A stretch of DNA of 64,000 bases from Sanderia malayensis (lineage: Eukaryota; Cnidaria; Scyphozoa; Semaeostomeae; Pelagiidae). Positions within the stretch are counted from its first letter, which is position 1, and each line of letters opens with the position of its first letter. This document shows positions 24,416 through 38,679 of this stretch, piece by piece. Where the stretch lies: the NCBI GenBank assembly GCA_013076295.1, contig RQOL01000658.1, positions 2,730,353 through 2,794,352 on the forward strand. Reading direction: 5' to 3'. The notes below the pieces were generated by a model that worked only from the letters and a program-made list of their open reading frames with translations, had not been told where the DNA came from and ran no database searches. The position numbers were made by a program, and so were the translations under genes.

Positions 24416-24907
24416 AATACTAGAGAGAAGTCCCCACCCCTCTGGCTGGAATTGGTCAAAAGTTACAATTTCCCTAAGTTGGTTAGAATTACGATGATCC
24501 ATCTACGATGTTTGAATGCACCACAAACATCTTTTTATACTTTTGTGCTATGTGGACGTCTCATACAAGTGTGCCGTTATTTTTAAAGTTTGTTATTCCA
24601 GGAGACATTAGATTTAACTAAGTTTGCATACCTCTTTATATTTGCTGTTTCTTTTCAGGCAAGCTTCCTTCACTATTCTATAGACATCATGATTGATCTT
24701 TGCCATTTATTTGAATTTAGTGCATGCTCCCGTCAATCTGTGAATCTTTTTTTCTTTCAAGTTCTGTCTTGCATAATTGTACTTCCTATTGTCATCTTGC
24801 AATTTGCCGCAAAATCCTCTCAGTTGCGCTTTCTGAAATTTTGTCAGCAAAGTAACTAGGTCATTAACCTTCTCTAGTCTTATTGTTCAGGAAATTATGT
24901 CACATCA

Positions 24908-25115
24908 ATTATTAGCAAAACGTAAGAGAGCCAAGTCAACAGGTTCAAATGAGTCAAAATTGAAAGGCTTGAGATGGAGTGGAACAACCTAATTTGCATA
25001 ATTATTTCGCACGAGCTCCTTTACTTCACCATAGCAACAACGCTTAGTTTAATATTATGCAAGTTACCCTCTTGTGAATATATGTTATGTTTCAACCAAT
25101 CAAATGAAGAAAAGT
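24908..25115. repeat. Dispersed repeat, copy B (related to 1635-1830)
   Basis: See copy A: TGGAGTGG, TTTACTTCACCATAGCAA and GTGAATATAT are shared in order. Between here and the RAC1 stop codon (25889) I see no gene. Confidence 0.7.
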
Positions 25116-25888
25116 GGAAATTTTTCCAAGTTTTGTGCGATATGAAATAGCTTATCATAAGTTAGATTCCTTCCGGGGGGACCGGGGCCTAAAAATACCA
25201 CGTAACTTCAAATTCAATTTCAAAAGATGGAGCACAACTAGGGACATAAAAATCGCAATATTAAATAAAGCAAACTTGAAAATTTTCCCAAGTCTAGATT
25301 TATGTCACCAAATTGCTTAAATGCTGTAATTCAAGCTTCTTTTTGAGCAAGTCTTTATCTTCACAAAGGCTACACCAGACAAAGACAAATATTTGTTTCC
25401 TCTTTCATACTTCCTTGATATGTGAAAGAGTTGAGCACATTCCATGGGTGGGGCCAACTGTAACGTTTGTATATTGAACCAATGGAACATAAATACATCC
25501 AATAAAAATGGACAATAAAATTGTGTGACAACAATTTTAACAAGAAGAATAGGGACACCAAGAAATCATTTCAATTGAATCAAGAAACTATATTTAATTA
25601 ACAAAATTGAAGATTAATAAAAGAGAACTAAGAGGTTTTGAAACAACCTACTTCACAGATGTGGGTATCAAAAAATATAATTATAAATGGTAAATACAGT
25701 TGATTAATGGGAGAAATAAGCTGTGAGAAAGAAAAGAAATAAAGGATTATAAATGAATTGCTAATTATCATACAAATAATGTTTTATTCATGAAATATCA
25801 AGTGGAATACCTCTTCATGAATGATTTTTAGGTTTTTCAGAACCATCTAGATATCATCTTCATTGACCAATACAAAATTCATTGTCAT

Positions 25889-27211
<1,323 letters not shown>

Positions 27212-27863
27212 ATTGAAAACTGCAATCTACGATACTCGAAAACAGCTTGGTAATTTCTTCACAGTACAAATGGTCTCTTGAAGCTTTGATGCCTTGAACA
27301 GTAGGTAGATTTAACTTTATAAAGTATTGTATCTCCTTCCAGTATGATTAGAATCAAGTAAAAGAAATTTCCTTGATCTTAAATTCCTTTTTTGCTCCAC
27401 CCTTGCTATATAGGGACCCCCAGCGATGTTCTAAATATAGCACGTGATTCAAAATGGCGCATGTAAGCATGATCCTGGGAACGAATTTCTAATAATAGCA
27501 TGATGAAGCGATAAAAGCACAGCTTTTTGTCTGCAACACTTTCACTTTTTGTTTATTCCATTGAAGCAAGCTTCTCAGCTTAAATTGGTTTTCTAAAACA
27601 TTGGCTTAGTAAGGTCCAGCTCACTGACTCAGAAACACAGAAAGCATTGATAAAAATGCAAGTTTTATTAACAACATTAAGTTTTATTAACATAAAATGA
27701 TCTGAACATAAGTTTATATTTTATATTTATAAGTGTTTATAACTAAAATAAATGAAATCTAATATCAACAATAAATTAATCAAACCATTACATAAGTAAT
27801 AAGGATTATAATAACTAAGAAAACTCTTCAATATGAAACATAAAAATGTAGATAAAACTGTTC
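27212..27863. other. RAC1 promoter side / Kir downstream region
   Basis: AT-rich, with no supported gene. A CACGTG E-box-like hexamer occurs at about 27440 and a CAAAATGGCGC block (YY1-like) at about 27450, 240 bp upstream of the RAC1 ATG. Both are only suggestive. Confidence 0.35.
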
Positions 27864-29321
27864 CTAAGTGCTAATTGACAACCCAACTGATGTTCTGGGG
27901 CTGTTGTTTTCGTTATCATTATAATTATCTTCCTTGGTAGTCGTGGTTTTGTCTGTAAAAACCTTTCTTTCATCTTCATCTGAACTTTCTTCTTCCAAAG
28001 GCTGCAGTATGATTGATTCATAAAATTCTTTTGCACTACAAGGAGGTACTGCAGATGGGCATAAAACATTCATTTTAAACAGATCATAACGATAACCTTC
28101 CTCATTGCTCCAATCAGATTTTTCAAGAACGTCAATAAAGTCATGAGCCCAATAGATTTCATCAGATAGGTACGATGTTCTTGCTTGCACTGTACAACCA
28201 GTTGCTTCGACAACTCCTTCCATGACAACAACTATCTCCCATTCAGATTTCAATAATTCTTCCTTTGACATGGTATAAAATGGACTTGTAGCATCAATTA
28301 TATGAACAACAGTGACAGGAAATAGTAAAAACAATCTATCTGGGCTGATATCTGGATCAAAAGTCTGATGGTCGTGACCAACATGCAGACTTTCATGATG
28401 AAATGGCATTGTTCTGCCTTCCTTCGTTTTCAAAGATCGATATAAATATGCTCTGACATGGGACTCTGGCAGCTGACGTTTACGAACATCAGAAACTTGA
28501 AAGAGCAAGCAATATTTACCATCTCTTTTTGAAATACACGCATTTTCTGAAAACAAAACCGTGCTGGTTCTTTTATTTGGCCTTGCAAGTTTTGCAAACA
28601 CAAGCCCCAATAAAATGGCATCTAACAACATGCCAATAACTGTTTGGCAGATCAAGAGGATGGTTGCTTCAGGGCATTTTGAATTCAAAGCTCTTGTGCC
28701 ATAACCAATTGTTTGCTGAGTTTCGACAGAATAAAGAAACGCAGTTGCCCAGCTGTTGACACCTTGGAAGCATTCGTCACCTGAATTCCTGCCTTCAATC
28801 ACCAACCACCAAAATGTGGCAAATAATACCCAAGTTGCAAGATAACAAACAATGAACATAAACACCATCCACTTCCAACGAGCATCAATAATTGTTGTAA
28901 ATACATCTAAAGCATATCTCGATCTGGGAATATGTTTTGACCTGACATTATTCTGACCATTCTTTTCAACCAACCTTCTCTTCACCGGCCTAATCGGTAA
29001 CTTCTCGTGCGGTGTCTCTTCAAATTCCGTATCCACATCAACGGATTCGGACTCGTTATAAACTTCAATGCTGCGATGTCTTTGTTTGGGAAATGTTCCA
29101 TGGCTTTTAATTGAGCCTGTGGAACGAGCAAATGGCATATCTTCCAGCGAAGTATGAGACGAAGAAGACGTTAATAAATTGTAGGTTCTGTTTCTCCAAC
29201 TTCCTGAGGACTTCATCATATCCCCCTCCACCTCTGCTGATTCTATGGAATTCAATTCATCTTCATCTTCGTCATTTGAAGTCAATAGATGATTCTCTTC
29301 CATCACAGAAAATATCATCAT
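27864..29321 (-). CDS. Inwardly rectifying potassium channel (Kir), intronless
   Basis: A single 485-codon ORF. Kir channels are tetrameric two-TM K+ channels that set the resting potential. The sequence shows the slide helix RSRYALDVFTTIIDARWKW, M1 (about 151-174), and the pore with flanking Cys184 and Cys216. The filter is TIGYGTR (GYG 206-208). M2 (about 218-242) contains Asp234 at the polyamine-block position, which predicts strong rectification. The PIP2-binding cluster ARPNKR is at 246-251, followed by the Kir cytoplasmic immunoglobulin-like domain (about 252-430). About 125 residues of Ser/acid-rich N-terminus precede the channel core, longer than in most Kirs. A second Met at residue 7 could be the start. 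I cannot assign a Kir subfamily, so no symbol is given. Confidence 0.95.
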   Translation of the reverse strand: MMIFSVMEENHLLTSNDEDEDELNSIESAEVEGDMMKSSGSWRNRTYNLLTSSSSHTSLEDMPFARSTGSIKSHGTFPKQRHRSIEVYNESESVDVDTEFEETPHEKLPIRPVKRRLVEKNGQNNVRSKHIPRSRYALDVFTTIIDARWKWMVFMFIVCYLATWVLFATFWWLVIEGRNSGDECFQGVNSWATAFLYSVETQQTIGYGTRALNSKCPEATILLICQTVIGMLLDAILLGLVFAKLARPNKRTSTVLFSENACISKRDGKYCLLFQVSDVRKRQLPESHVRAYLYRSLKTKEGRTMPFHHESLHVGHDHQTFDPDISPDRLFLLFPVTVVHIIDATSPFYTMSKEELLKSEWEIVVVMEGVVEATGCTVQARTSYLSDEIYWAHDFIDVLEKSDWSNEEGYRYDLFKMNVLCPSAVPPCSAKEFYESIILQPLEEESSDEDERKVFTDKTTTTKEDNYNDNENNSPRTSVGLSIST

Positions 29322-29963
29322 TTATTCATTCAAAAGCAAAATGCTCAGTATAATATCTTCAGCACTTTTCTGAATTATTAATAACTTCTTTGCAATATTT
29401 TTTCTTTATTTTCTCACTCCTGATGCTATGCTGATCTCTCGCCTTGACTTTTTAACTTTCCCTTGATAAACGGAGGTACCTCACACACTCAAGCAATTAT
29501 GTCAACTGACCTGTCTTTTGCTTACGTTACCTCAAAAACAATGAATTTATTGACCTTCCAAGGTACGTAAATACATGCAAAATAGATATAACATCACGCA
29601 ATGCTTTAAACAACGGATTTTTAAATCGATATGAAAATATACTTCATGCAACACTTCAAAAAAATTAAGATATCTTTTTAATTAAATATCAAAAACCTAT
29701 AGAAATAAGAATATTTAAAAGATAAATTTTATGAAAAACGCTGTATTAAACATGTTCTTGAATCAAATTGAACAGAAAACTCGGTTTGCAATACTTTCCA
29801 CAAATTGTTGACATTGTGTTTGACTTGTGAGAAAAGCTGGTGTTTATATATATTAGGATTCCTCAGAAAATGGTGGTGTTCGAATATTAAGGCAAATACT
29901 GAAATAAAAACTTGATATTTAATGGAAAGTTAACATTCAAATATATGGATGAAAATTGTTAAA
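29322..29963. other. Kir upstream / GAS7 downstream region
   Basis: AT-rich with nothing I can support beyond UTR and promoter sequence. Confidence 0.4.
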
Positions 29964-32900
29964 TTACTTTTTTATATCGACAGGTCGAATAGACCCAGTT
30001 TTATTTCCTTCGACAAATGCTTTGCGGTCTAGATATGGATCAACTTTCTTTATTTCTTCAGTTATTCTCCCTTGTACCTTGAAAAAAAATAAAAAGTAAT
30101 TAAATAGCTTAGGTTACATACAACCACAAATAAACATAAAAATGGGTTTTACCTAATAATTTTCAATTCATAACAAACCTCTACATTTGCATTTAACGCT
30201 GTTTTTAAAATTTCAGTATATAATTCAAGTTTCATTTTCAAAAATTCAATTCGTTCTGTTTCTCTTTTCTCCAATTCCTGAGCAACAAAATAATATAAAT
30301 TTACCATATTCATAAATCACATCATCTGTTGTTCTTAAATATCCTTGCAAGTTGCACAACATATATATATAAATAAAGGATATATATAAATAAATAAAGA
30401 ATATATACCACTAAGCCGAAGATCGTGTTTTCTATCCATTTTGCTTGTGCGTCATTAAAGTCATCAATCGATTTCTTTAAATCATCAACTATTTAATAAA
30501 ATACTTATATTCTAGTAAATTAAGTAAATATTTTGCTAAATATTCAAGTACGATATGTTAAAAAATTATAATTCATCAACCAAGAGCAATTGCAAGAAAA
30601 CTTGATAAAGTTGATGAGAAAAAAAAATAAAAATACCTGATGAAGCAATCTTTTTCTGCGTTTTTGAGGAATCTTGTTTCTAATCAAGAAAAAAGGCAAA
30701 TTCTGATTTTAATAGCTTTCTGTAACTTTTAATAATCATACATAATATAATTACAGTTATTGTTTAACATGAGATTATTCAAAAAAACGACAAATTAAAA
30801 TATTACCTTGTTTGGTTGGTTGATCTTTGCTTGTCGTTCTGCCAATATTCCTTGTTGCTATAATTCGGATTAAAAATTCGCGACATTAAATATATAAATA
30901 TATAAATCTACTCCAACAATCTTACAATAAAAATATGCAGTGTTAATGTAAGTGATGAAGGCTTAGTAATAGATAAACGATGTTGTTACATGTTCACCTT
31001 TTCAACTTCTTTAAATTTCGATGCAACACGTTTACGATGTTCTTGAATAAGAATATCAATCTAAAACAAAATTAATTTCTTTTTATAGATCTTGGTCACC
31101 GTACTATGGATTATTTTGCAATTTTATGTCACACATTCTTACTCTTTTTGAATCTTTTTTCTCTTGCAAGACAGGTCGCTCGGCAAACTCTGAAATTGTT
31201 TTAACCAAGCCGTTTAAAAGCTGCAAAAGTAACAAAATGGCTGGTCTTATAAAAATCCCAATATCTAAATTATCCAAGGAAATAATGCAAGAAAGTCAGA
31301 CGATTAAAAATACTAACAGAGCTTGCAAACTTCTGATGATTTTTTGCTTCTTCTTCAACTCCCTTCTTAATTTTCTGCCAAGTCTCACCATAAGACCTAA
31401 AATTATAATTATTCTAGCAATTCTTTTGAACTGAAACAATATTAAAAATCCGTTGTTGCATAAAAAGCCAATCTATTGGTTACCACTTCTCAAAAAAATT
31501 CCTTATAGAAAGGGTTTTTTCTTACGAATGTCAAAGATTGAGCTTTGAATAAGCTCCTGGTGCTTAATCAAACTATTACGAAGTGCATTAAGATATTCAT
31601 ACCCTTTCTCTTGGCTTCCATGTCCTGAATGGGCCAGACGTGCCAAATTTTTAGCATAAAGATCTTCAATTGCTGCGCTGTATGAATTGAAATATTTTAT
31701 CATTATTCAATATTTAGTTACTTGCAAAAGCATAAATAGGAACATTGCATAGAAATGGGAGAAGTGAGATGTCCATACCGCTCTCGAAAGAATTCAGCCA
31801 TCTCCTTGCAGTTCGCTTTTCCTTTTGTGACAAATTCTTTGGCAATATCAAATCCAGTTGACTCACCAAGATCCTCCTATCAAAGCGAGGAAATATTTAT
31901 GTAAAATAAATAAGGATATAGTTTAACACAAAAAGTATATCTAGGAAAGTGCAACCTACCCAAAAATTGTCACAAAAACTGACTTCAAGTTGATTCAATG
32001 CAGTCTGCTCCTTGCTTTCAACAATGGACGGAAAATTGAAGAACGGAGCTCGCTAAAACATCACAGACCAGAATCAAAGAGAATCATAAAAAAACAAACA
32101 TGATGGACAATAATTTTGCTTCCGGTTCAAGCTTACGGTTGGTGTTAGATCCATAGCCATTTGCCTTGCTTTACGCTGTAAAATAAACCCTCTGTTGTAA
32201 AATATAGCTTCGCAATAGAAGGTTTAAACATTTAAACACAAGGAGTTGACAAGACTTTAAACGACATGGTAAGTTAGTTGCAAACTGACCCTTCGATTTC
32301 CACCACTTCCTGTACTCCCAACGCTTTTTGCATCAAGCGATTCTCTTGCTGGAGAAAGAGTCCTTGTTGAACCACTCTCTGTCAACAAAATATACAAACT
32401 TCACTTCACTTTTAATCTTTTGTTTTCAATAACAAAAACATCACTGCTAGCATAAAAGATGCAATCCTGTTGTTTATACTGTAAAAGTTCTGTTAAGCTC
32501 CAAAGGGGGCTTATAGTTTGCAGAGGGGGCTTACTGGAAAGGGGAGTTTATTAGTTAGGTGGGGCTTAATAGAACTAAGGGACTTAATTGAGATTTTATT
32601 GTATCAGAGTTTAAATACTGTGTCTTGTACCTCTTATAGGATGCATACCCACCTGGTGTAATAGACAGGCTGCTAGTTCTTCCTTCTAGTTTATCATTAC
32701 TTGCGTGTTCAGCTTTAAGGGCATGAAGAGGTGATTTCTTCAAATTTGAGCATTGCGATATTGTGTGTCTCTTTGCATATGTGCCTGGCAATGTTATGTC
32801 AGGGCTTGATATCTGTGGAAAACTCCATGAGGTCTCTACAAACAAAAACAATATAACATGATAATTGAAAAAACAATTATATAAAAATAGAATTTAAAAC

Positions 32901-33599
32901 ATTTATTAAAATTTATCATACCATTAGTGGCCTCATTATAATAATATGTCTGCCCATCAGTGGCTTGTGCAATTTTCCAATTTTCAGGCAATGGAGATGG
33001 AATTGATTTAGCCGGAGATTCATCTTGAATCTATTTAAAAACAAGTAAAATGCCTACAATATAACTTCACAATATATTATAGACAACATAGAATGCGTCT
33101 ATTGTTTAATATAATTATAAAATCAAAGAAAACAGGACATGACAGGCACTCATCTCTTAACATAACGGCAGACAACGTTTTAATCATATATAAAGAATTT
33201 CGTTGCCTTTGAAAAGCGTAGTTAAATTTCCTGATCACATATACTCTCTAAAGAATAGGTAACACAAATATTGTTCCTGCTGTTATGTTAATCTATATTT
33301 TTTACTTGTGCGTTTATCGCGTATGTTTAAATGAATCAACGGGGCTTACGATATGCTTGATAATCTTCAAATTGTACCTTAGCTGGCTCAATTTCTGTAA
33401 CATAACTTGCTGGAAACCACCCATGAAATTCGGAATTATCGTTATCATTGCCATCATTATTATTATTATTCAACAAATTTCCTCGCCACCATCCATTATC
33501 CCCTCTTTCAGTAACATTGATTTTTACTCCTGCCTCAAATGACAATCCGTGTCCCTGATCACTTTCGTATGAATACAATGTTTTTACAATATCTGCCAT
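29964..33599 (-). CDS. GAS7: GAS7-type SH3-WW-F-BAR protein
   Basis: Exons 33599-33378, 33030-32922, 32835-32653, 32378-32290, 32175-32137, 32052-31960, 31876-31779, 31677-31603, 31396-31318, 31220-31143, 31060-30998, 30857-30807, 30679-30637, 30488-30409, 30277-30179 and 30077-29964 sum to 504 residues. SH3 (about 1-72): TLYSYESDQGHGLSFEAG, then GWWRG, an Asn/Asp-rich insert and GWFPASYV. WW (about 88-117): LPENW, YYYNEATN, W114, P117. F-BAR (about 240-480): ANCKEMAEFFRERAAIEDLY, AKNLARLAHSGHGSQEKG, SYGETW. The last residues GSIRPVDIKK match the vertebrate GAS7 end. F-BAR dimers bind and curve membranes and bundle actin, and GAS7 acts in neurite outgrowth and phagocytosis. I cut exon 8 at AAAGG|GTATGA because that alone restores the F-BAR alignment. 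The frame stays open past it by chance. Confidence 0.95.
32488..32575. repeat. G-rich mini-element in a GAS7 intron
   Basis: Several AGGGGGCTTA, GGGGAGTTTA and GTGGGGCTTA units are bounded by GTTCTGTTAAG and its near-inverse CTTAATAGAAC. It resembles the family of small elements at 10606 and 35713 in style, not in sequence. Confidence 0.5.
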
Positions 33600-34440
33600 A
33601 TTTTCAATTCGAATATACGCGATGCTTCCTGGTGTGTGTCAACTCCGTTCACAAAGAAGAACTGTGATTGTGAATGAAAATAAATTCCTTGCCAGTCCCT
33701 CTTTTAGGCCACTTCCCGAAAGCAAAATAATCGATCTTTAATATACACCCAACGTGAAATTCAGCAATAACTCTCAAATTAAAAATTTCAATCATTTATG
33801 AATCAAGTATATCATATTCTACTTATCCATATCCTATTTAATCGATGAATCAATAGATTATAAAAAGACCACCTCATAACAAATTCATTTAACCATATGA
33901 ACAATCTATTCATTTCTCTCTCTTGTCGACCCTACTTCCGCTTCTAGTCAGTTTCTCCCATGATCCTTTTCGTTTTCCGCCCCGCCAAATAAATGAATTA
34001 ATGAACGAAGAAGGTTTACACTAGAACATAGACGTCCAACAGCTATAAGTCCTAATTACGTCATATGTATACTACTCCAACTTTTAACGTCAAAAGATAA
34101 ACTTAAAGGTAATATTATATCATTATCACCCCGAAATCGGTATGAAAGGAAATCAGCATTAATCAAATAGCTATAGTATCTTGCTAAAACACAAGAAACA
34201 TTATAAAACAAAACAATGAAACCTCTCTTAAAAACTCTATTTACAACCCCACCATGACAGAAAAATGTTCTCGAAGGAAGGGTAGAGTTATTTTCGTTTG
34301 TGTTATCTTCATCTTCAACAATCAAATAAATTCATCTAAACTAAATCTGTTTTATTGTAACTTTATGTTGTGATTAACCTACGTTCATCAAGGAAGCAGA
34401 ACCAGTAAAAGCATCTGCATAGTATAATAACGCTCTTTTT
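33600..34440. other. GAS7 upstream / EAR-gene downstream region
   Basis: No supported gene. Short AT-rich direct repeats near 33790-33900 and a C/T-rich strip near 33915-33980 are all I see. Confidence 0.4.
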
Positions 34441-37284
34441 TTAATTTTGTTTCTTGACTGTTCCTCTGTAAATGTTAGTATTTTGAACAGCAGACACGAC
34501 AAGATACACATGGTTGTTCATTGGGAAAAAATCCATATCTCGAGTAAGTTTGGACTCCATTTCTTGGACCTTGATGAAATTATCAGAGCGCCAAACGTAA
34601 ATTGCAGGATTACATTTGTTGTTGACAACAGCCAAGTATGTTTCAGACTGACCAATCAGTGAACTTGTAATGCTTGTAAATCCGCGAGCCTAACAAAAAA
34701 TCAATATATTATTTACTTTATTTGATTGCAATTGTCGAATGTGATATTTTGAAATCAGTCTTATTAATGTAAACTATCGACTTAAATGTCTTACAATCCT
34801 GTAAATTTAAGAAAAAATAAAGAAAGACCTACCCAACAAGATGCAATTTGTTGATGTGACCTGAAAGTTTTTCCATCCCATTTGAAAATAATTGATGGTT
34901 GATTGCTGTATTTAGCAACAGCAAGGAAATGATCATCGTTAATTTGAAGATGATGCATTGAGTAGGCCCTTTGGTTGTCTCGTATTGCTCCATACTTTGA
35001 AAAGTTGCCATCCTTTGCCAACTTGTAGAGATTAATATAAGGTCCACCTTCCATCGCTAAAGTAACAATAATAGCCATGGACATTTAGCAAAATGCCAAA
35101 CGAAACTTAGTAGACAATCCACGTATATGCACATACTTAGAATAGAATGAAGTAAAAAATACTCACCAACGAAGGCGAGAAAGTGGGAACCATCGATTGT
35201 AAAAACTTCCACATCGGTTCCATAAGCATTCACAATTTGATGTTTTACAAAGATTTTTTTGACCTTATTCCAGCGGAAAATAGCCGAGCTGGGACCATGA
35301 ATGGAAGTATAAACGAGAAAAAGGCCATCTTTGGTTTGAAATGGTTCAACGTCAAAAACACCTTTGACAGGTATTTGCTGATATTCCTCAACAACTTCAC
35401 TTGAGATGAATTTATAGATCGGCGAGTTATTATTACTGTTACTTGCAACGGCCAAGTATAGACTTCCACCAATCGTAAATGATTTCCAATTTCTAGCATC
35501 TCTGATTGGAAAAGATTTCACTTCCCAGAATCTAGGAAAAAGACAAGATTACTGAATGCGTGATGGAAACCTGTCATAACAACTGGTTATCATTCACATG
35601 GCTTTTGCATATCAGCCTTCTTAGCTAAAAAGATATACTAAATGCTTATTAGCTATATAACCAATGCAAGCCATATACCGTACGATGGATAGGTAAGTCC
35701 ATCAACTGAGCATACCGTAATGCTTCGATTAAACGCCCCCTCGAATAAAGGCCCCCTAGAACATCAATAAATTTAATAAACGCCCCGGGCATTTAATCGA
35801 AGTACAACGGTAATAATTATATTGATGTGTGTATATGCACCTCGTTGAAATCCACTTGTGAATGGAAAATGCTTTGCCAAGTAAGGAACTGCAATAATAA
35901 AGATTGGCATCATGGTGGATGACGCCAATGTCCCATGTATCTCCATGGAAACTTTGTAGCATGCTCTTTCTTTCAAACGTCGTCATTTGCTCCATTACAG
36001 CTGGAAAAAAATAGATTTAATTGTTATACTACATCAAATCAGATTAGTATAGAAGACAAAAAAATTGAAATAAAGAATTGAATTTATACCTGGTGAAAGT
36101 GTTGGTTTTGAAATGATTGGTGGATGGGGCATTCTGTTATCTAAAGTTGAGAATTGTTTGATTTATCATCATATTTGCTATGGCGTCCTCAACTCACTAT
36201 ATATATAATGTAACTTTTCATATTCCATAAACAATTTTTTAGTCGAATTTTATAGCTACCTGATGTGTCTTTCTTCTTTATTTTATTCAGATCTGTGGAA
36301 TAATTTTCGCTAATTTAAACTTTAATAAAGCTAACAGCATCTAGCACAATATTTCTGACTATAAATAGATTTCCTTACAACCTGACACATACCAAATTTT
36401 ACGCAGAAAATTTGCTTTCCATTTGAAGAAAGAAATTCATCATTTCCACAAGACGGCAAGTTTGGAATGGCAGCACCTTTTCTTCCCTGACAAAAAGAAA
36501 AGAGATGACATTGTCAATACTGAAAGGATAAAAAACAAAGTGCATTAATAGCTTTGATGTTTGCTTTGTGAAAAGAATTTACCCCATAATATCCTGTAGC
36601 GCCACGTTCTCCCTTTTCGCCTCGAAACCCCTGAAATAAGAAAATAAAAATGCACTGGCTTAGTTTGGACATGATGACTTAAACTTAAGGTCAAGGTTTG
36701 GACATGTTTTGCATTCAGATTCCTGCAACTAATTAAATAATCCATATAGATAAAATAGACAAAAGATTATTGTGGAAACTTATGGATTGATTTGCATACC
36801 GGAGGTCCAATAATTCCAGGGTCCCCCTGAAAAAAACAAAGTTATGGTTTCATTATGATATAACAAAACATTTTCAAATGCATGCATGGTATTTGAAAGT
36901 TATTTTCATTAATAACAATATCAAGTTTACCTTGGGACCAGGACGACCTACAGGACCCGCTGGGATAGTCGCAATTTTTGACTTCAATGCCTCAATTTCA
37001 TCCTACGAAAATAACAATCATATACAAAAAATGAACATGTGTATCTAAAAGATTCTATAATCTTTATTTCTTGCATACGTAAATGTGTTATATAATATCC
37101 TTATTCAATTGATAATATTTTCACAAAGAACGAAGCAAACCTTAAGTTGTTTGATCTCAAATCGAAGATGTCGAACTATTTTTTTGAGTCCATCTCTTTT
37201 CTTACATTTTGTTTTACTATTCACACTCGATAAAGCCAAAATTATGAACATCCAAAAAACAAAAAACTTCATCTTTCTTTCCAT
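34441..37284 (-). CDS. Secreted protein: short collagen stalk plus EAR (EPTP) repeats
   Basis: Exons 37284-37141, 37002-36931, 36826-36800, 36630-36583, 36486-36393, 36292-36260, 36140-36090, 36000-35841, 35531-35167, 35056-34833 and 34689-34441 sum to 488 residues. An N-terminal signal peptide (FFVFWMFIILALSS, about 7-20) is followed by a basic coiled stretch. About a dozen Gly-X-Y triplets follow (GPVGRPGPKGDPGIIGPPGF, then RGEKGERGATG). The collagen exons are 72, 27 and 48 nt, symmetrical in phase 0. From about residue 155 to the end are beta-propeller-like EAR repeats, each of the form (F/L)xVxxSNNN, PxIYKF and W, for example SLYLAVASNSNNNSPIYKF and HFLAVAKYSNQPSIIFKW. EAR repeats occur in LGI and TSPEAR proteins and bind extracellular partners. 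I do not recognise a named gene with this order. It is likely trimeric and secreted. Confidence 0.85.
35713..35811. mobile_element. Small MITE-like repeat with terminal inverted repeats
   Basis: The ends are ACCGTAATGCTTCGATTAAA and, inverted, ACCGTTGTACTTCGATTAAA (four mismatches). The interior repeats AAACGCCCC- and AAGGCCCC-type blocks. It lies in the intron between exons 8 and 9 of the EAR-repeat gene. A degenerate relative is at 10606-10722. Confidence 0.65.
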
Positions 37285-38514
37285 TGCATCAACTTCGAAT
37301 TCACAATAAGTCGTCGTTTAGCAGAACAAAATTTGAAATGAAAATGGTTTTATAGCGCTCAACCAAAAACCAAGATCTGGCAGGCATATATCATTAACCT
37401 CAAAATAACTTTTGCCAAGTCAATTTTTCTTTGATCAAGGGTGTAACACCGTCTTCAAATTAGGCGTTGAGTAATCCATAAAGTTGTAAACCAATCATAG
37501 AGCCACCAATAAACTCCTTAAATCTTAGCAAATATAGTTTCACACTCCTTTTGACCTGGTCTATTTAACAGATTTAAAAGTCAGCTTGACCTCAGAATGA
37601 TTTTAAAACTATCAACTGTTCAAATAAACGACTTCAGCATTCTGTGGTCGAAAACATATCTCAAGTCAGGAAACGTCGAGATTACCAGGATATTTATGGC
37701 AAAGAGCAAACTCAGGGGCAAAGTGATACATTTGTTATTTCAGGTTAGAATGGAGCTAAGATTTGCGAACATTTCCAATAATATTGAAAAAAGCTACTAA
37801 TGAGTCGTATTTTCATTACTTCGAGAAATTCCAACTTCCGAGCACAAACATTTCTAGAGTCAGTTGCCTGCAACCTTAAAATCATTCAATTTTTCAATTT
37901 GGCGCAATTTGGTACATTTGGCACAATTTGGCACTGCAATGTGCATTATGTAACACCGCAAATTAAACCACGTGTTTCATAAACAACTTCCACTTGTCCA
38001 TAATCACAATCCTTATATGGTAATTGGCTCTTACAAATCTAATTGATGATGTTTCGAGCACAGAAAAATCAAATTCAAATATAACAATACAAGTCATTAA
38101 ACGATCAAAAAGCTCTTAATTTTCCACCACTCATAAATATTGTTTATTATATAATGATCGGACATTGTCGTCAGAACAGAATTTGTTTTGCAATCAAATT
38201 ATATGGCAAATATCCAAAATTTTCCAAATAACGTCGTTAAAATGATATCACCACAGCTAAATTTAAACCTATAAAACGTATTTATGGGCCGAATTGAAAC
38301 ATGACAAAGTTTTAATATATGTTTGTAAAACGACTTTGTAAAGGTTTATAAAAAGTGAAAATGAAAATAGGCCAAGTTTGCAGTCATCAGTTCGGAAGCA
38401 AAGTTCATCAATCTTTTATAATTGACTGGACGAACGAACTGACAGGAAAGTTTGCAACTAGGTCTCTCTATGAAATAATTGAATGAACGAGAAGATTAAT
38501 AAAGAGCTATATAC
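37285..38514. other. Upstream region of the EAR-repeat gene
   Basis: No second collagen or EAR exon is visible. If the exon at 38515-38679 is an alternative first exon, this interval is its intron. The ORFs in it look random. Confidence 0.4.
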
Positions 38515-38679
38515 CTTTAATTTGTTGACTTGCTTTGTCATTTCTCGTAAACAGACTCTGGGACATTTTTTTCTCTCTCTTCTGTTCTTTCTGTCTCTTC
38601 CAGCCAAGACATGTTTATCGAAATTCAAAATGCAAAATAACGAAATTATGAACAACACAGCAAATTGCAGATCCATCAC
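38515..38679 (-). CDS. Orphan signal-peptide exon resembling exon 1 of the EAR-repeat gene
   Basis: The exon encodes MMDLQFAVLFIISLFCILNF (a strong signal sequence), a basic KNRRERKKC stretch, and ends QVNKLK before the donor GTATAT. Exon 1 of the neighbouring gene has the same plan: signal peptide, basic Lys/Cys stretch, helical segment ending QLK, donor in phase 0. It is therefore either an alternative first exon for 34441-37284 or the remnant of a tandem duplicate. No downstream collagen or EAR exons of its own are visible before 37284. Confidence 0.6.

Noticed and set aside
31503..31602. Extension of GAS7 exon 8 past 31603
   Set aside because: The frame stays open, but only the internal donor GG|GTATGA joins in phase to SYGETW and restores the F-BAR alignment. 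The extension would duplicate that region.
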